NCBI RefSeq assembly: GCF_964275005.1
Contig: NC_092704.1
Location: forward strand, 8,990,371 to 9,054,370
DNA length: 64,000 nt
Reading direction: 5' to 3'
Origin: Diadema setosum
Lineage: Eukaryota; Echinodermata; Echinoidea; Diadematoida; Diadematidae
Of the stretch, positions 47,701-62,400 are shown one piece after another. A program made the position numbers and the translations under genes. The notes beneath the pieces were generated by a model. The model made no database searches, had not been told where the DNA came from, and was given only the letters and a program-made list of their open reading frames with translations. Positions within the stretch are counted from its first letter, which is position 1; the number at the start of each line of letters is the position of its first letter.

Positions 47701-50340
47701 TTAAAATGAGCACGGACCTAGGGTCCGAGCATGTTCTGTGCAATCACTTCACACCAGAGCCACGGAAAGTTTTTGTTTTTTTTTTTTTTGTTTTTTTTTT
47801 TTGTGTTTTGTTTTTTGTTGTTGTTGTTGTTGTTTGTTTGTTTGTTTGTTTGTTTTTTGTGTTTTTTTTTTTGTTTTTTGTTTTTTTTTTGGGGGGGGGG
47901 TCATTCTCAAACCGGAAACGCCGTCACGAGGACCAATCACCACACCTCAAACGGCCTCACCGTCCGAACAGGGAAGTCAAAAAAAAAATCATGAGAGGTC
48001 TTACGCCACAAGGTCCTGGTTTTGTTCGCATAGGCCCAAGTTCGGAAACGTTCGGAAAACTGTTAAGAAAGTAAGGATTGTGTAAGAAAAGCTTTAGGAA
48101 AGCGTTACCAATGTTAGGAAAGTGTTCGCAAAGTGTTCGAAAGTGGGAGCTGCCCAATCCCCTCAATCTGCCGCTCCATGTAGGTATCAACAATGGAATT
48201 ATGTGCGCGGCTATGATGTGGTCGAGGGTGGGGGCGTGGGGGTAGGGGGTGAGTTAATACATCCCACGAGGTAGACACTCAAATAAGGCCTATTGTCTAG
48301 CTTGCTGACCCTATAATACTGTTTGGCCAAGTTTACTTGATGCGAGCTCAAGGGCTGTATGACTCGTAGTCAACTCGTGTTACTATGGTATCCCCTGGGC
48401 TTGTATGACTCGTGCGCGGGCTGTATTTCTCGTGAGCTGTATGACTCGTGGGTGTCTAAAGCTCGTGAAGTGCACCCGATGACATCATCTGATGCATAAA
48501 GTGATTGTTACAAGCGCGTGTATAACAGTTTCGTCATGACATGTGAAACTGTAATTCTCGTTGTTTTCTTTAGGCCTTCTCCATTTCGGATTTCAAGAAG
48601 AGTTTACAGAGTTTGGATATTCTTTTAATTACATGCCGTTTCGATAGGTTCATTATTTTGTCCATCAAAAGTCACACTGGACAAAGAGTGGCTTTTCACA
48701 CCAACAACTCTTCACTCCATTTGCTCTTGGTGACCACGGCTCTACTACAGTTAACTGGTTTTGGAGATAGGATAGACTATACCAAGCGTATACCGGGATG
48801 GCAACAAAATGACTTAAAATATATATACTTCTACAATAAAAATCGAGATGATCGCGATACTTGTATTTTTTCATTCTTCTCACAGGGGATTCTCCATTCT
48901 GTTTTTCCCCTCTGAATTTAATTCGCAGCTGTGGGATTGTGAGTTTGACTCACAGATGCCGTACGACGAGGGTCCCGAGTGCCCGAACGGTGCGACAGGC
49001 CTCAAACTGTGTCCGGCGGGGCAGGTGAAGAAAGAAGAATGCATCAGTGAGGATGAAGAAAAGACAAACATGTGAGAAAATCAAAACTTTCCCTTTACTT
49101 CATAGCCATTCTTTTCCCATCTCACTGAACATGACGACTGATACTGTCTCAAAGTCTTGTGCTTTGATTTATATATACATGTACTATGTATTGGGGGGGG
49201 GGTACAACAAACAAAATAATACACACATGTAAACACAAGTACAGTCCTGAACAAACATTCCAGATGAATCAACAAAAGGAAGAAGAAGAGAAGAAATTAG
49301 TATATACGTGGATTTCTTTCTTTTCTGCTCTGTTTTGGTTTGGTTTGGTTTTTGGTATGTCTTTGTTTGTTGTTGTTGTTGTTGTTGTTTTGCCTTAGCT
49401 GTCTGTTTTTATTTGTTTGTTTCTTTGTATTTTGCTGGGTTTCTTTCGCTTCATGATGCTTAATCATACTGCATGGTATTGACAGTTCCACGGAATGACT
49501 GATCACATGAACTTATTTTTAACTGCAATGTTAATTATTGGGTTTATCCTGGGTTTACCTGGGGGGCATTTCATGAAGCAGTTTGGTCGGATATTTTGCT
49601 GACAAACTGTTACAAGCTTCTGAAATCCTTGCATCTGATTGGCTGAGAGCTCACTTGTCGGACAACTTTGTCGGACAAAATGCTTCATGAAATGCCCCCC
49701 TGTTGTGTATCAAATCAAGGCATAATCTAAATCCTAATGGATCACGACTTACCTACCCAATTAAGATACATGCTCTCGGGTGATCACGTTGCAAGTGGAA
49801 AAGGTGAAGCATGTAATTCTGAAACTGAATAATGGTTTCTCTTGTTTCGTTTGATTCTATCAACCGGCAGATGTGAAATTTGCCCTAATAAGTATTACAT
49901 GTCAAAGTATAATCGGTGCACAATGTGCCACGAGTGCTCAGAATGTGGAATGAATGAACGAGTCAGGGCTATCTGCATCGCGACGTCAGACACTATTTGT
50001 GAAAGCATCCTTCCAGAACCGGAAACGACGTCACATGGACCAACTACAGCATCTTCAACTGCCTCATCAGTGTCCTACCAGGCCAGTTCAACATCTCGTG
50101 AAGGCGTTGCCATGACAACTTGCAAGAACTGCGAGACTACACGGAACAGTGACGACACGACAGATACAGCTGAACCAGAAATAAATACTGGAATCAGAGG
50201 GACTGGAATCACAGGGACTGGAATCACAGGGCCTGCAAATGTGGAATGCTATATAGAAGGTTGTTATGATTGTTATTACTTGACTAATATCAAAATGTTT
50301 CCGTGCGCATCATGTTTCCCTAGTGGCTGTGTTTGAAATG

Positions 50341-50382
<42 letters not shown>

Positions 50383-53300
50383 CATATTTATTTATTTATA
50401 AATATTATATACATATTATATATTTATATATATACAGAAAATCACATTGAAAGTCTGGAAATTATAAAGAGAATAACTAAATCAGGAGCTGTTGAACCAG
50501 GGACTGGGACTGTGGCAGTAGTCCCCCCCCCCCCCCCCCCCCATACACACACATACACACGCATACACACAGAGACAAATACACATTTGGCTCTTCAAAG
50601 CAGAGGAATAAAAAAAAAATAGCAATTAAAACAAAACCCATGACTCCCCCGTATGTTCTAGACAGAATATACTAATTGCCCCCCCCCCCCTCTTTCTCTC
50701 AATCGATGAGAAGCTCCCACTCTAAAAAAATCCCTCGACACCTATTAAAATTTTAGGGATAGACGACAACAAGAAGCAAAGGGGGACGTGATTTGTACGT
50801 CTGTATGCGTATATTATGTGCGTATAATATGTCAGTGAAAAACAACGTTCAACTAATTGCGCTGGTAATGGTGAATTCGACGCAGTTAGCATGATAAACT
50901 TGGCCCTACAAATACAAGGGGCATGAGAACAATCTACAAATTTGTGCAACATAATGTGTAGTGTAGAACTTGATGATAATTGTCATAGTAATCCTGCTTT
51001 CAACTATGAATACTACTGCCAAAAAAACCCAAATACAATGTCAGTGAGAGGCATGTTGGTGATAGTGACGATACGTTCAGCAAATGATTTACTTTGCTTT
51101 TGTCTTATTAGATTTCGAAAACTTTTTGTTTCGACCTTATTCCCCTTTGTCTTCTTTTGTAATTTTCTTCCAGAAATTCATGGATATCGACCCGTTGCGT
51201 TTTTTACGGTGATGGCGTTGGGACTTATATTTCCTGTTTCTGCCCTGGTCCTGATTGCCGTGTTAATCTATCCAATGAGAGAAGGTATATCTCAGCTGTT
51301 TTGAATTAGCCTTGCTTCAAATTATGCAGATGATCCTTTTACTTAAGTAACCGGACGTGCCCAGAAGAATTGACTCTATAATACAATATATAATAAATCA
51401 CCATATCTTCATCACCTAATCACCTAATAATCGATTGATCATGATTATTACAAATAATGAGAATATATAATTATGTAAGCAAAACAGAAGATCAAGAGGA
51501 CAACAATATCAAACAATAGTATGGTGATAACAGGCACACATACCGTGTACACACACCCACTCACACACACTCAAACAAAACGCACACGATACACACGAAC
51601 TGGAATATAACGGTAATCTGTATTTTGTGTTATTGATGGCTATGGAAGAAGTATTTTCTCCTCCACCGTATGCCACCCTTCCCTCTCTACTACATCGTCA
51701 TCACGATGAACCATGCATGACATATAGCAACAATTGTTATTATGATATAGTATACCAGGTTACTTAAAGGCAGAGAAAAGGTACAAAAACAAATCACTCA
51801 TCTACGTACTAATCATTCCCTTTAAAAGGGTCATTATTTTATGCTGCCCGGCTGGTCATGATAGGCCAGCCCCTTCCCACGCTCTATTACACAGAAACAA
51901 CTGGACAGACACGATACCTCCCCCCCCCCCCCCCCGCCTTCGAAATAACCAACTCTATTTCAATTTCAGATTAACAAAACTTATTTCAGTTTCGAAATAA
52001 CCAACAATATTTCATTTTCGGATTAACGAACCTTACTTCCGTGTCGGATTAACGAATCTAAATAATATCTAACATTACTTGTTTTTCGGGAAAACGGACC
52101 TTCGGAAAAACGAATCTTCAAAATTAAAACAAAATTTGAAACAAGATGACAGGCTCTATCTGATTTGATTTGATTTCTTTTAATATCACTCTGTTAATTT
52201 TCATTTACTTTGCTTTGCTTTGCTATGCTTTCCTTTCCTTTCCTTTATTTCTTTTCTCCTTTTTTTTTTCATTGGTTCTTGCATTACCATTGTTCACTAA
52301 CACACATTGCTTTTGTTGATAACATAATAGTCATTGTATTGTGCATTAGGAGTACAAAGTATTTACTTTTTGCATTTGATTCGCAATGTGTGTAGCAAAA
52401 GTGTATAGGCGATACAATAGATAATACAGAATGGATCGTTAACGATCGCCCAGACACTGTATACAGGCATGCTAACATGGAAACATTAAACTGCACATTA
52501 CTTGAATATGAGACCATTCTGAAGCAAATAATTTTCACACAACAATAGATATATAATGTACTCTTAAATAAATCCCACAAGAATTGGAACAATCATCCCC
52601 CAGCGTTCCCACTGATTCCCACTGATCAGTTACTAGCCATCCCCTTTAAAGGGTGTGTACAGTTCTGGTCGAGGTGAGGATTTAGCTTTTAACGTTTTGC
52701 GAGATATTCAGAAACCACTCTATGAGATGTCAAAGAGCATGCAGTTCTAAGGGGTATCAAAAGTTTATTCGATGAAAATCGGTTTTGAAATGGCTGAGAT
52801 ATCCGAAAACAAGGTGAAACAAAGAGATCCTAATAAAGTTGTGGCATGTCGCCTTTTATTATTAGCACTTTTTTGATATCTCAGCCATTTGAAAACCAAT
52901 TTTCATCAAATAAACGTTGAATCCTTCTTAGAATTACATGCTCTTTCATATTTCATAAGAGGCTTTTCATTTTCTCACTTTGGAATGTTCAAAACATGAA
53001 TCCCCACCTCAAGCAGTACTGTACAGTCCCTTTAACTACAGAGTTGCAAATAAAACGTCTCATCAATTCTCACTAAGTCATAGTATCTATAGATCCTCCT
53101 CCCATGGCTATTAATGAAAGAGTGTCTAGATGAATTTCTTCCTGTAATATCTCACATCCTCAACTTTTCATTGTGATCAGGCTCAGTTCCTGAGCACTTC
53201 GAAAGGTCGCTTACATTGCCCTTTTTGAGGAAACCTAGCTCAGACCGTAATGATTTTAACATTTTTTTCTCCCCATTGCTAATCTGTCTTTTCTTGGCAG

Positions 53301-56235
53301 AGTTTCGGGAGGTGGTTGCTCGCCAGCTCAGAAATCATTTTGATAAACACCAGTTGTTTCCTAGTGATCAGTCTGCCTACAGGCACTTTAAAGGACTATT
53401 TTGGTCTTACGGGAACATCAGTCTTGAGATGTGTTGCATCTTACCAACATGACCGGCCACCGGCACCAGATGGTTACTGTTAAAATGGCGCCTTTTCCTG
53501 GTCGTTCCTCTCAAACATGGTGTCCCCCGGGGTCTGTGGTTGGTCCTTTACAATTTCCTGTATACACAGCCCCTCTGTCGTCGGTAATCAACTTTCATGA
53601 AGATACTCTACATGTTATGTATGCTGACAATACTCGAGTTTACATAATCATACAACCAAATACCCAAGTCGAAGCACTCTGTAAACTTAGTTGTGTTGAT
53701 GATATTAAGCAAAGGTGCCGCGATAACTATCTAACACTAAAATGTGTCAAATCAGAATTCTTATATGTCCATGTTAATTTCAGGATTTTCTTTTGAAGAA
53801 AGTAATCCCCATCTCTCAGTCCGTCAGAGATCTTGGAGTTATCTCTAGATAAGCATTTGAACTTTCGACAACACATCAAGAACTCATGTCGTTCTACTGC
53901 ATGGGGTATTTGTAAAATTGGTAAAATCCGCAAATTATTGGATCAGTCTTTCACTGAACGTCCTATTCACGCATTTGTATCTTATCACCTCGATTACTGT
54001 AATTCCCTTCTTGTTGGCCTCCCTGCTTCGAGTCTCGCACACTACAAAGAGTTCAAAATACAGCTGCAAGGCTTATGACCCTTACAAAATGTTACTACAT
54101 CACTCCAGTCCTGCAATCCCTCCACTAGCTCCCCATACATGAACGTATCACCTTTAAGATCATTCTCATTGGTAATAAGAAAATCTGTATGTAATAATCT
54201 TGCCCAATCTTATCTCAAAGACTTGATTTTTTTTCCGCTCCTCCACTTCAACCTGTTCTCACCATTCTTCCCCCATTCTCCAGTTATCACTGTATGGTCC
54301 CCGCACCTGTACCCGTTATGGCGATAGGACCTTTATTTTTTCTGTCATTTCTGCATCTTTTGGGAATAAACTCCCCCTTTATATTCTAAATGCTGGAGGT
54401 GTTGATAAGATTTAAATCATTTCTGAAAACGTATCTACTTATCTAATCCTAACGTTTGTTGTTGTTGTTGCTGTTATATCATATGTATATAATACTTGAT
54501 TTTATTTTTTTTTCTCGGACTAATGGGTTTAGAAACGTTAGTATTTAGCACTAGATAGGTGTTTTATTATCATTTTCACCATATTTTTCATTGCTAAACT
54601 CGAGTAACGGACGATGTCAGAATTGGTTGATAGAATCACAAATGATGACGATATTGTTTAAGCAAAACTGGAAATTATGACGACAAAAATATCACACAAT
54701 GGCAGATGGTGGTATAACGATCCGAAATACTTCTAGAAACGTGTTTTCCAATATTACTGGCATTTCACAGAGGGGTGATACTTAGCTTGAAGCGCACATG
54801 CAAACGAGAACAAAAATTTAGGTTCTGCTGCTGCAGGTATTATACGAATAACTTCTGCTACACCTGTCCGTGGAACTAGTTCAATTTCTAGTACCATTTC
54901 ATTCGATTGTAATCTTATACCAGTTGCGGAAAGGAGGAAGTCACCTTTACCCGATTCCTCACAATCATAGGGAAAATATGAAAATAACGACCATGGGAAT
55001 TGCAAGAACGTGATCATTTTCCTCTGTGAAACAAGTAAAAACAGGGTTGCAGTCTTTACGAAAGTACCTTTCTGCTATTGAAGCACTAATTACGCAACGT
55101 CATGCTGAAAATACGAATCTGAAAGTTGAATAGGTCATATCTTTGGTTACAGTTCGTTATTTCACAGGTGCGTTATTCTGATGTTTCTTTAATCTAAAAA
55201 TAAAATAAGGTTACTTTTAGGAAGTTTTGTTGATACAAAAATGAAAACAACAAAAATAACATTAAGGTTCGCTGTTCCGAATTTTCATCAATCCCATGCA
55301 AGCGAAATAAGGTTCGTAATTCCCCTACAGAAACACAACGCATACTAAAACGCAGTTATACTAGTATACAAATAGTGAATGGTCACGAGTGCAATGGTAC
55401 GAGATTTCGCGCGAGGTGAAAGATAGAGGCGCTCTATTCAACGAGGCGAAGCCGAGTTGAAAAGTGCGCCTCATCTTTCACCGAGTGCGAAATCTCGTTC
55501 CATTGCACGAGTAAAGACCATACACTATTTGATTTATACAACGTCCAAGTAGATCTTTTTGGTCTAAGTAGGCCTAGAAGTCTATATATGTATGAAAAAT
55601 ATAGCCATACTTACATGTGGATCCACTGCGATTCTCTTTCTGGCTTGTGCAATCAGTGTACAGGTCACAGCTATACTAGCGCTCATACACGTACACTAGC
55701 ACTACGTAGGCGTACGTACGCGCATGCATGTAATGTACGGCACACGTACCTGCGCTAGCTGCATGCGATTCTCAATATGCAACACATAGTACACGCAGTA
55801 CCGTACAATTTCTCGAACCGTGGAATAGAACGAAAAAATCGAACCAAGTTGCACGCAAAAATAGAACCAAAATTGCACGGCGCGTTGAATGGAGTACTTA
55901 TTTAATATCACGTCACCAACAATCCTCCAATCAAATTACAAGGATCTACTTGGACGTGGATTTCTATCCTCCAAAACAGCGCAAGACACACACAAAAACA
56001 CACACACACACGCACGTACAAACACACATGCACACAATGACGAACACCACCCTTATACAAGACATTAATTTTGCATTATCTATCAAAATACATTTCTTAT
56101 TTTCTGTAAAAATCCACAGGAGGGCGGCGAAGTGAGACGCATGGTAGAACCAATTCACCGGCACCGAATAACACTGGTTCGGCAACGAATTTGAATTCCG
56201 GTGAGTATTACAGATCAATGACGAGTGTTATCATG

Positions 56236-56273
<38 letters not shown>

Positions 56274-59200
56274 CTAGAGTCAACAACAATATCCCCTGTA
56301 ATATCTGTCCTGTAATATCTCACATCCTCAACTTTTCATTGTGATCAGGCTCAGTTCCTGAGCACTTCGAAAGGTCGCTTACATTGCCCTTTATGAGGAA
56401 ACCTAGCTCAGATCGTAATGATTTCAACAATTTTTTCGCCCCATTGCTAATCTGTCTTTTCTTGGCAAAGTTTCGGGAGGTGGTTGCTCGCCAGCTCAGA
56501 AATCATTTTGATAAACACCAGTTGTTTCCTAGTGATCAGTCTGCCTACAGGCACTTTAAGAGACTATTTGGTTTTACGGGAACATCAGTCTTGAGATGTG
56601 TTGCATCTTACCAACATGACCGGCCACCGGCACCAGATGGTTACTGTTAAAATGGCGCCTTTTCCTGGTCGTTCCTCTCAGACATGGTGTCCCCCGGGGT
56701 CTGTGGTTGGTCCTTTACAATTTCCTGTATACACAGCCCCTCTGTCGTCGGTAATCAACTTTCATGAAGATACTCTACATGTTATGTATGCTGACAATAC
56801 TCGAGTTTACATAATCATACAACCAAATACCCAAGTCGAAGCACTCTGTAAACTTAGTTGTGTTGATGATATTAAGCAAAGGTGCCGCGATAACTATCTA
56901 ACACTAAAATGTGTCAAATCAGAATTCTTATATGTCCATGTTAATTTCAGGATTTTCTTTTGAAGAAAGTAATCCCCATCTCTCAGTCCGTCAGAGATCT
57001 TGGAGTTATCTCTAGATAAGCATTTGAACTTTCGACAACACATCAAGAACTCATGTCGTTCTACTGCATGGGGTATTTGTAAAATTGGTAAAATCCGCAA
57101 ATTATTGGATCAGTCTTTCACTGAACGTCCTATTCACGCATTTGTATCTTATCACCTCGATTACTGTAATTCCCTTCTTGTTGGCCTCCCTGCTTCGAGT
57201 CTCGCACACTACAAAGAGTTCAAAATACAGCTGCAAGGCTTATGACCCTTACAAAATGTTACTACATCACTCCAGTCCTGCAATCCCTCCACTAGCTCCC
57301 CATACATGAACGTATCACCTTTAAGATCATTCTCATTGGTAATAAGAAAATCTGTATGTAATAATCTTGCCCAATCTTATCTCAAAGACTTGATTTTTTT
57401 CCGGTCCTCCACTTCAACCTGTTCTCACCATTCTTCCCCCATTCTCCAGTTATCACTGTATGGTCCCCGCACCTGTACCCGTTATGGCGATAGGACCTTT
57501 ATTTTTTCTGTCATTTCTGCATCTTTTGGGAATAAACTCCCCCTTTATATTCTAAATGCTGGAGGTGTTGATAAGATTTAAATCATTTCTGAAAACGTAT
57601 CTACTTATCTAATCCTAACGTTTGTTGTTGTTGTTGCTGTTATATCATATGTATATAATACTTGATTTTATTTTTTTTTCTCGGACTAATGGGTTTAGAA
57701 ACGTTAGTATTTAGCACTAGATAGGTGTTTTATTATCATTTTCACCATATTTTTCATTGCTAAACTCGAGTAACGGACGATGTCAGAATTGGTTGATAGA
57801 ATCACAAATGATGACGATATTGTTTAAGCAAAACTGGAAATTATGACGACAAAAATATCACACAATGGCAGATGGTGGTACAACGATCCGAAATACTTCT
57901 AGAAACGTGTTTTCCAATATTACTGGCATTTCACAGAGGGGTGATACTTAGCTTGAAGCGCACATGCAAACGAGAACAAAAATTTAGGTTCTGCTGCTGC
58001 AGGTATTATACGAATAACTTCTGCTACACCTGTCCGTGGAACTAGTTCAATTTCTAGTACCATTTCATTCGATTGTAATCTTATACCAGTTGCGGAAAGG
58101 AGGAAGTCACCTTTACCCGATTCCTCACAATCATAGGGAAAATATGAAAATAACGACCATGGGAATTGCAAGAACGTGATCATTTTCCTCTGTGAAACAA
58201 GTAAAAACAGGGTTGCAGTCTTTACGAAAGTACCTTTCTGCTATTGAAGCACTAATTACGCAACGTCATGCTGAAAATACGAATCTGAAAGTTGAATAGG
58301 TCATATCTTTGGTTACAGTTCGTTATTTCACAGGTGCGTTATTCTGATGTTTCTTTAATCTAAAAATAAAATAAGGTTACTTTTAGGAAGTTTTGTTGAT
58401 ACAAAAATGAAAACAACAAAAATAACATTAAGGTTCGCTGTTCCGAATTTTCATCAATCCCATGCAAGCGAAATAAGGTTCGTAATTCCCCTACAGAAAC
58501 ACAACGCATACTAAAACGCAGTTATACTAGTATACAAATAGTGAATGGTCACGAGTGCAATGGTACGAGATTTCGCGCGAGGTGAAAGATAGAGGCGCTC
58601 TATTCAACGAGGCGAAGCCGAGTTGAAAAGTGCGCCTCATCTTTCACCGAGTGCGAAATCTCGTTCCATTGCACGAGTAAAGACCATACACTATTTGATT
58701 TATACAACGTCCAAGTAGATCTTTTTGGTCTAAGTAGGCCTAGAAGTCTATATATGTATGAAAAATATAGCCATACTTACATGTGGATCCACTGCGATTC
58801 TCTTTCTGGCTTGTGCAATCAGTGTACAGGTCACAGCTATACTAGCGCTCATACACGTACACTAGCACTACGTAGGCGTACGTACGCGCATGCATGTACG
58901 GCACACGTACCTGCGCTAGCTGCATGCGATTCTCAATATGCAACACATAGTACACGCAGTACCGTACAATTTCTCGAACCGTGGAATAGAACGAAAAAAT
59001 CGAACCAAGTTGCACGCAAAAATAGAACCAAAATTGCACGGCGCGTTGAATGGAGTACTTATTTAATATCACGTCACCAACAATCCTCCAATCAAATTAC
59101 AAGGATCTACTTGGACGTGGATTTCTATCCTCCAAAACAGCGCAAGACACACACAAACACACACACACACACGCACGTACAAACACACATGCACACAATG

Positions 59201-59409
59201 ACGAACACCACCCTTATACAAGACATTAATTTTGCATTATCTATCAAAATACATTTCTTATTTTCTGTAAAAATCCACAGGAGGGCGGCGAAGTGAGACG
59301 CATGGTAGAAGCAATTCACCGGCACCGAATAACACTGGTTCGGCAACGAATTTGAATTCCGGTGAGTATTACAGATCAATGACGAGTGTTATCATGCTAT
59401 CTCTCTCTC

Positions 59410-59440
<31 letters not shown>

Positions 59441-62400
59441 TGCTAGAGTCAACAACAATGTCCCCTGTAATATCTGTCCTGTAATATCTCACATCCTCAA
59501 CTTTTCATTGTGATCAGGCTCAGTTCCTGAGCACTTCGAAAGGTCGCTTACATTGCCCTTTATGAGGAAACCTAGCTCAGATCGTAATGATTTCAACAAT
59601 TTTTTCGCCCCATTGCTAATCTGTCTTTTCTTGGCAAAGTTTCGGGAGGTGGTTGCTCGCCAGCTCAGAAATCATTTTGATAAACACCAGTTGTTTCCTA
59701 GTGATCAGTCTGCCTACAGGCACTTTAAGAGACTATTTGGTTTTACGGGAACATCAGTCTTGAGATGTGTTGCATCTTACCAACATGACCGGCCACCGGC
59801 ACCAGATGGTTACTGTTAAAATGGCGCCTTTTCCTGGTCGTTCCTCTCAGACATGGTGTCCCCCGGGGTCTGTGGTTGGTCCTTTACAATTTCCTGTATA
59901 CACAGCCCCTCTGTCGTCGGTAATCAACTTTCATGAAGATACTCTACATGTTATGTATGCTGACAATACTCGAGTTTACATAATCATACAACCAAATACC
60001 CAAGTCGAAGCACTCTGTAAACTTAGTTGTGTTGATGATATTAAGCAAAGGTGCCGCGATAACTATCTAACACTAAAATGTGTCAAATCAGAATTCTTAT
60101 ATGTCCATGTTAATTTCAGGATTTTCTTTTGAAGAAAGTAATCCCCATCTCTCAGTCCGTCAGAGATCTTGGAGTTATCTCTAGATAAGCATTTGAACTT
60201 TCGACAACACATCAAGAACTCATGTCGTTCTACTGCATGGGGTATTTGTAAAATTGGTAAAATCCGCAAATTATAGGATCAGTCTTTCACTGAACGTCCT
60301 ATTCACGCATTTGTATCTTATCACCTCGATTACTGTAATTCCCTTCTTGTTGGCCTCCCTGCTTCGAGTCTCGCACACTACAAAGAGTTCAAAATACAGC
60401 TGCAAGGCTTATGACCCTTACAAAATGTTACTACATCACTCCAGTCCTGCAATCCCTCCACTAGCTCCCCATATATGAACGTATCACCTTAAAGATCATT
60501 CTCATTGGTAATAAGAAAATCTGTATGTAATAATCTTGCCCAATCTTATCTCAAAGACTTGATTTTTTTCCGCTCCTCCACTTCAACCTGTTCTCACCAT
60601 TCTTCCCCCATTCTCCAGTTATCACTGTATGGTCCCCGCACCTGTACCCGTTATGGCGATAGGACCTTTATTTTTTCTGTCATTTCTGCATCTTTTTGGA
60701 ATAAACTCCCCCTTTATATTCTAAATGCTGGAGGTGTTGATAAGATTTAAATCATTTCTGAAAACGTATCTACTTATTTAATCCTAACGTTTGTTGTTGT
60801 TGTTGCTGTTATATCATATGTATATAATACTTGATTTTTTTTTCTCGGACTAATGGGTTTAGAAACGTTAGTATTTAGCACTAGATAGGTGTTTTATTAT
60901 CATTTTCACCATATTTTTCATTGCTAAACTCGAGTAACGGACGATGTCAGAATTGGTTGATAGAATCACAAATGATGACGATATTGTTTAAGCAAAACTG
61001 GAAATTATGACGACAAAAATATCACACAATGGCAGATGGTGGTATAACGATCCGAAATACTTCTAGAAACGTGTTTTCCAATATTACTGGCATTTCACAG
61101 AGGGGTGATATTTAGCTTGAAGCGCACATGCAAACGAGAACAAAACTTTAGGTTTTGCTGCTGCAGGTATTATACGAATAACTTCTGCTACACCTGTCCG
61201 TGGAACAAGTTCAATTTCTAGTACCATTTCATTCGATTGTAATCTTATACCAGTTGCGGAAAGGAGGAAGTCACCTCCTTTACCCGATTCCTCACAATCA
61301 TAGGGAAAATATGAAAATAACGACCATGGGAATTGCAAGAACGTGATCATTTTCCTCTGTGAAACAAGTAAAAACAGGGTTGCAGTCTTTACGAAAGTAC
61401 CTTTCTGCTATTGAAGCACTAATTACGCAACGTCATGCTGAAAATACGAATCTGAAAGTTGAATAGGTCATATCTTTGGTTACAGTTCGTTATTTCACAG
61501 GTGCGTTATTCTGATGTTTCTTTAATCTAAAAATAAAATAAGGTTACTTTTAGGAAGTTTTGTTGATACAAAAATGAAAACAACAAAAATAACATTAAGG
61601 TTCGCTGTTCCGAATTTTCATCAATCCCATGCAAGCGAAATAAGGTTCGTAATTCCCCTACAGAAACACAACGCATACTAAAACGCAGTTATACTAGTAT
61701 ACAAATAGTGAATGGTCACGAGTGCAATGGTACGAGATTTCGCGCGAGGTGAAAGATAGAGGCGCTCTATTCAACGAGGCGAAGCCGAGTTGAAAAGTGC
61801 GCCTCATCTTTCACCGAGATATACATATTTTGATTTATACTATTTGATTTATACTATTTGATTTATACAACGTCCAAGTAGATCTTTTTGGTCTAAGTAG
61901 GCCTAGAAGTCTATATATGTATGAAAAATATAGCCATACTTACATGTGGATCCACTGCGATTTTCTTTCTGGCTTGTGCAATCAGTGTACAGGTCACAGC
62001 TATACTAGCGCTCATACACGTACACTAGCACTACGTAGGCCTACGTACGCGCATGCATGTACGGCACACGTACCTGCGCTAGCTGCATGCGATTCTCAAT
62101 ATGCAACACATAGTACACGCAGTACCGTACAATTTCTCGAACCGTGGAATAGAACGAAAAAATCGAACCAAGTTGCACGCAAAAATAGAACCAAAATTGC
62201 ACGGCGCGTTGAATGGAGTACTTATTTAATATCACGTCACCAACAATCCTCCAATCAAATTACAAGGATCTACTTGGACGTGGATTTCTATCCTCCAAAA
62301 CAGCGCAAGACACACACAAAAACACACACACACACGCACGTACAAACACACATGCACACAATGACGAACACCACCCTTATACAAGACATTAATTTTGCAT

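Noticed and set aside
47731..48085. Overlapping frames rich in Phe and Val
   Set aside because: Produced by long T/G simple repeats; only the 47901-47980 stalk-like fragment is meaningful.
50439..50520. Possible extra phase-1 exon between the stalk and transmembrane exons
   Set aside because: The acceptor is part of a TA repeat and the frame runs into poly-C with no donor; kept only as a note.
51285..53140. A death domain or other signalling domain after the gene 2 transmembrane exon
   Set aside because: I looked for one in all + frames up to 53141 and saw only MITEs and a microexon-unit remnant.
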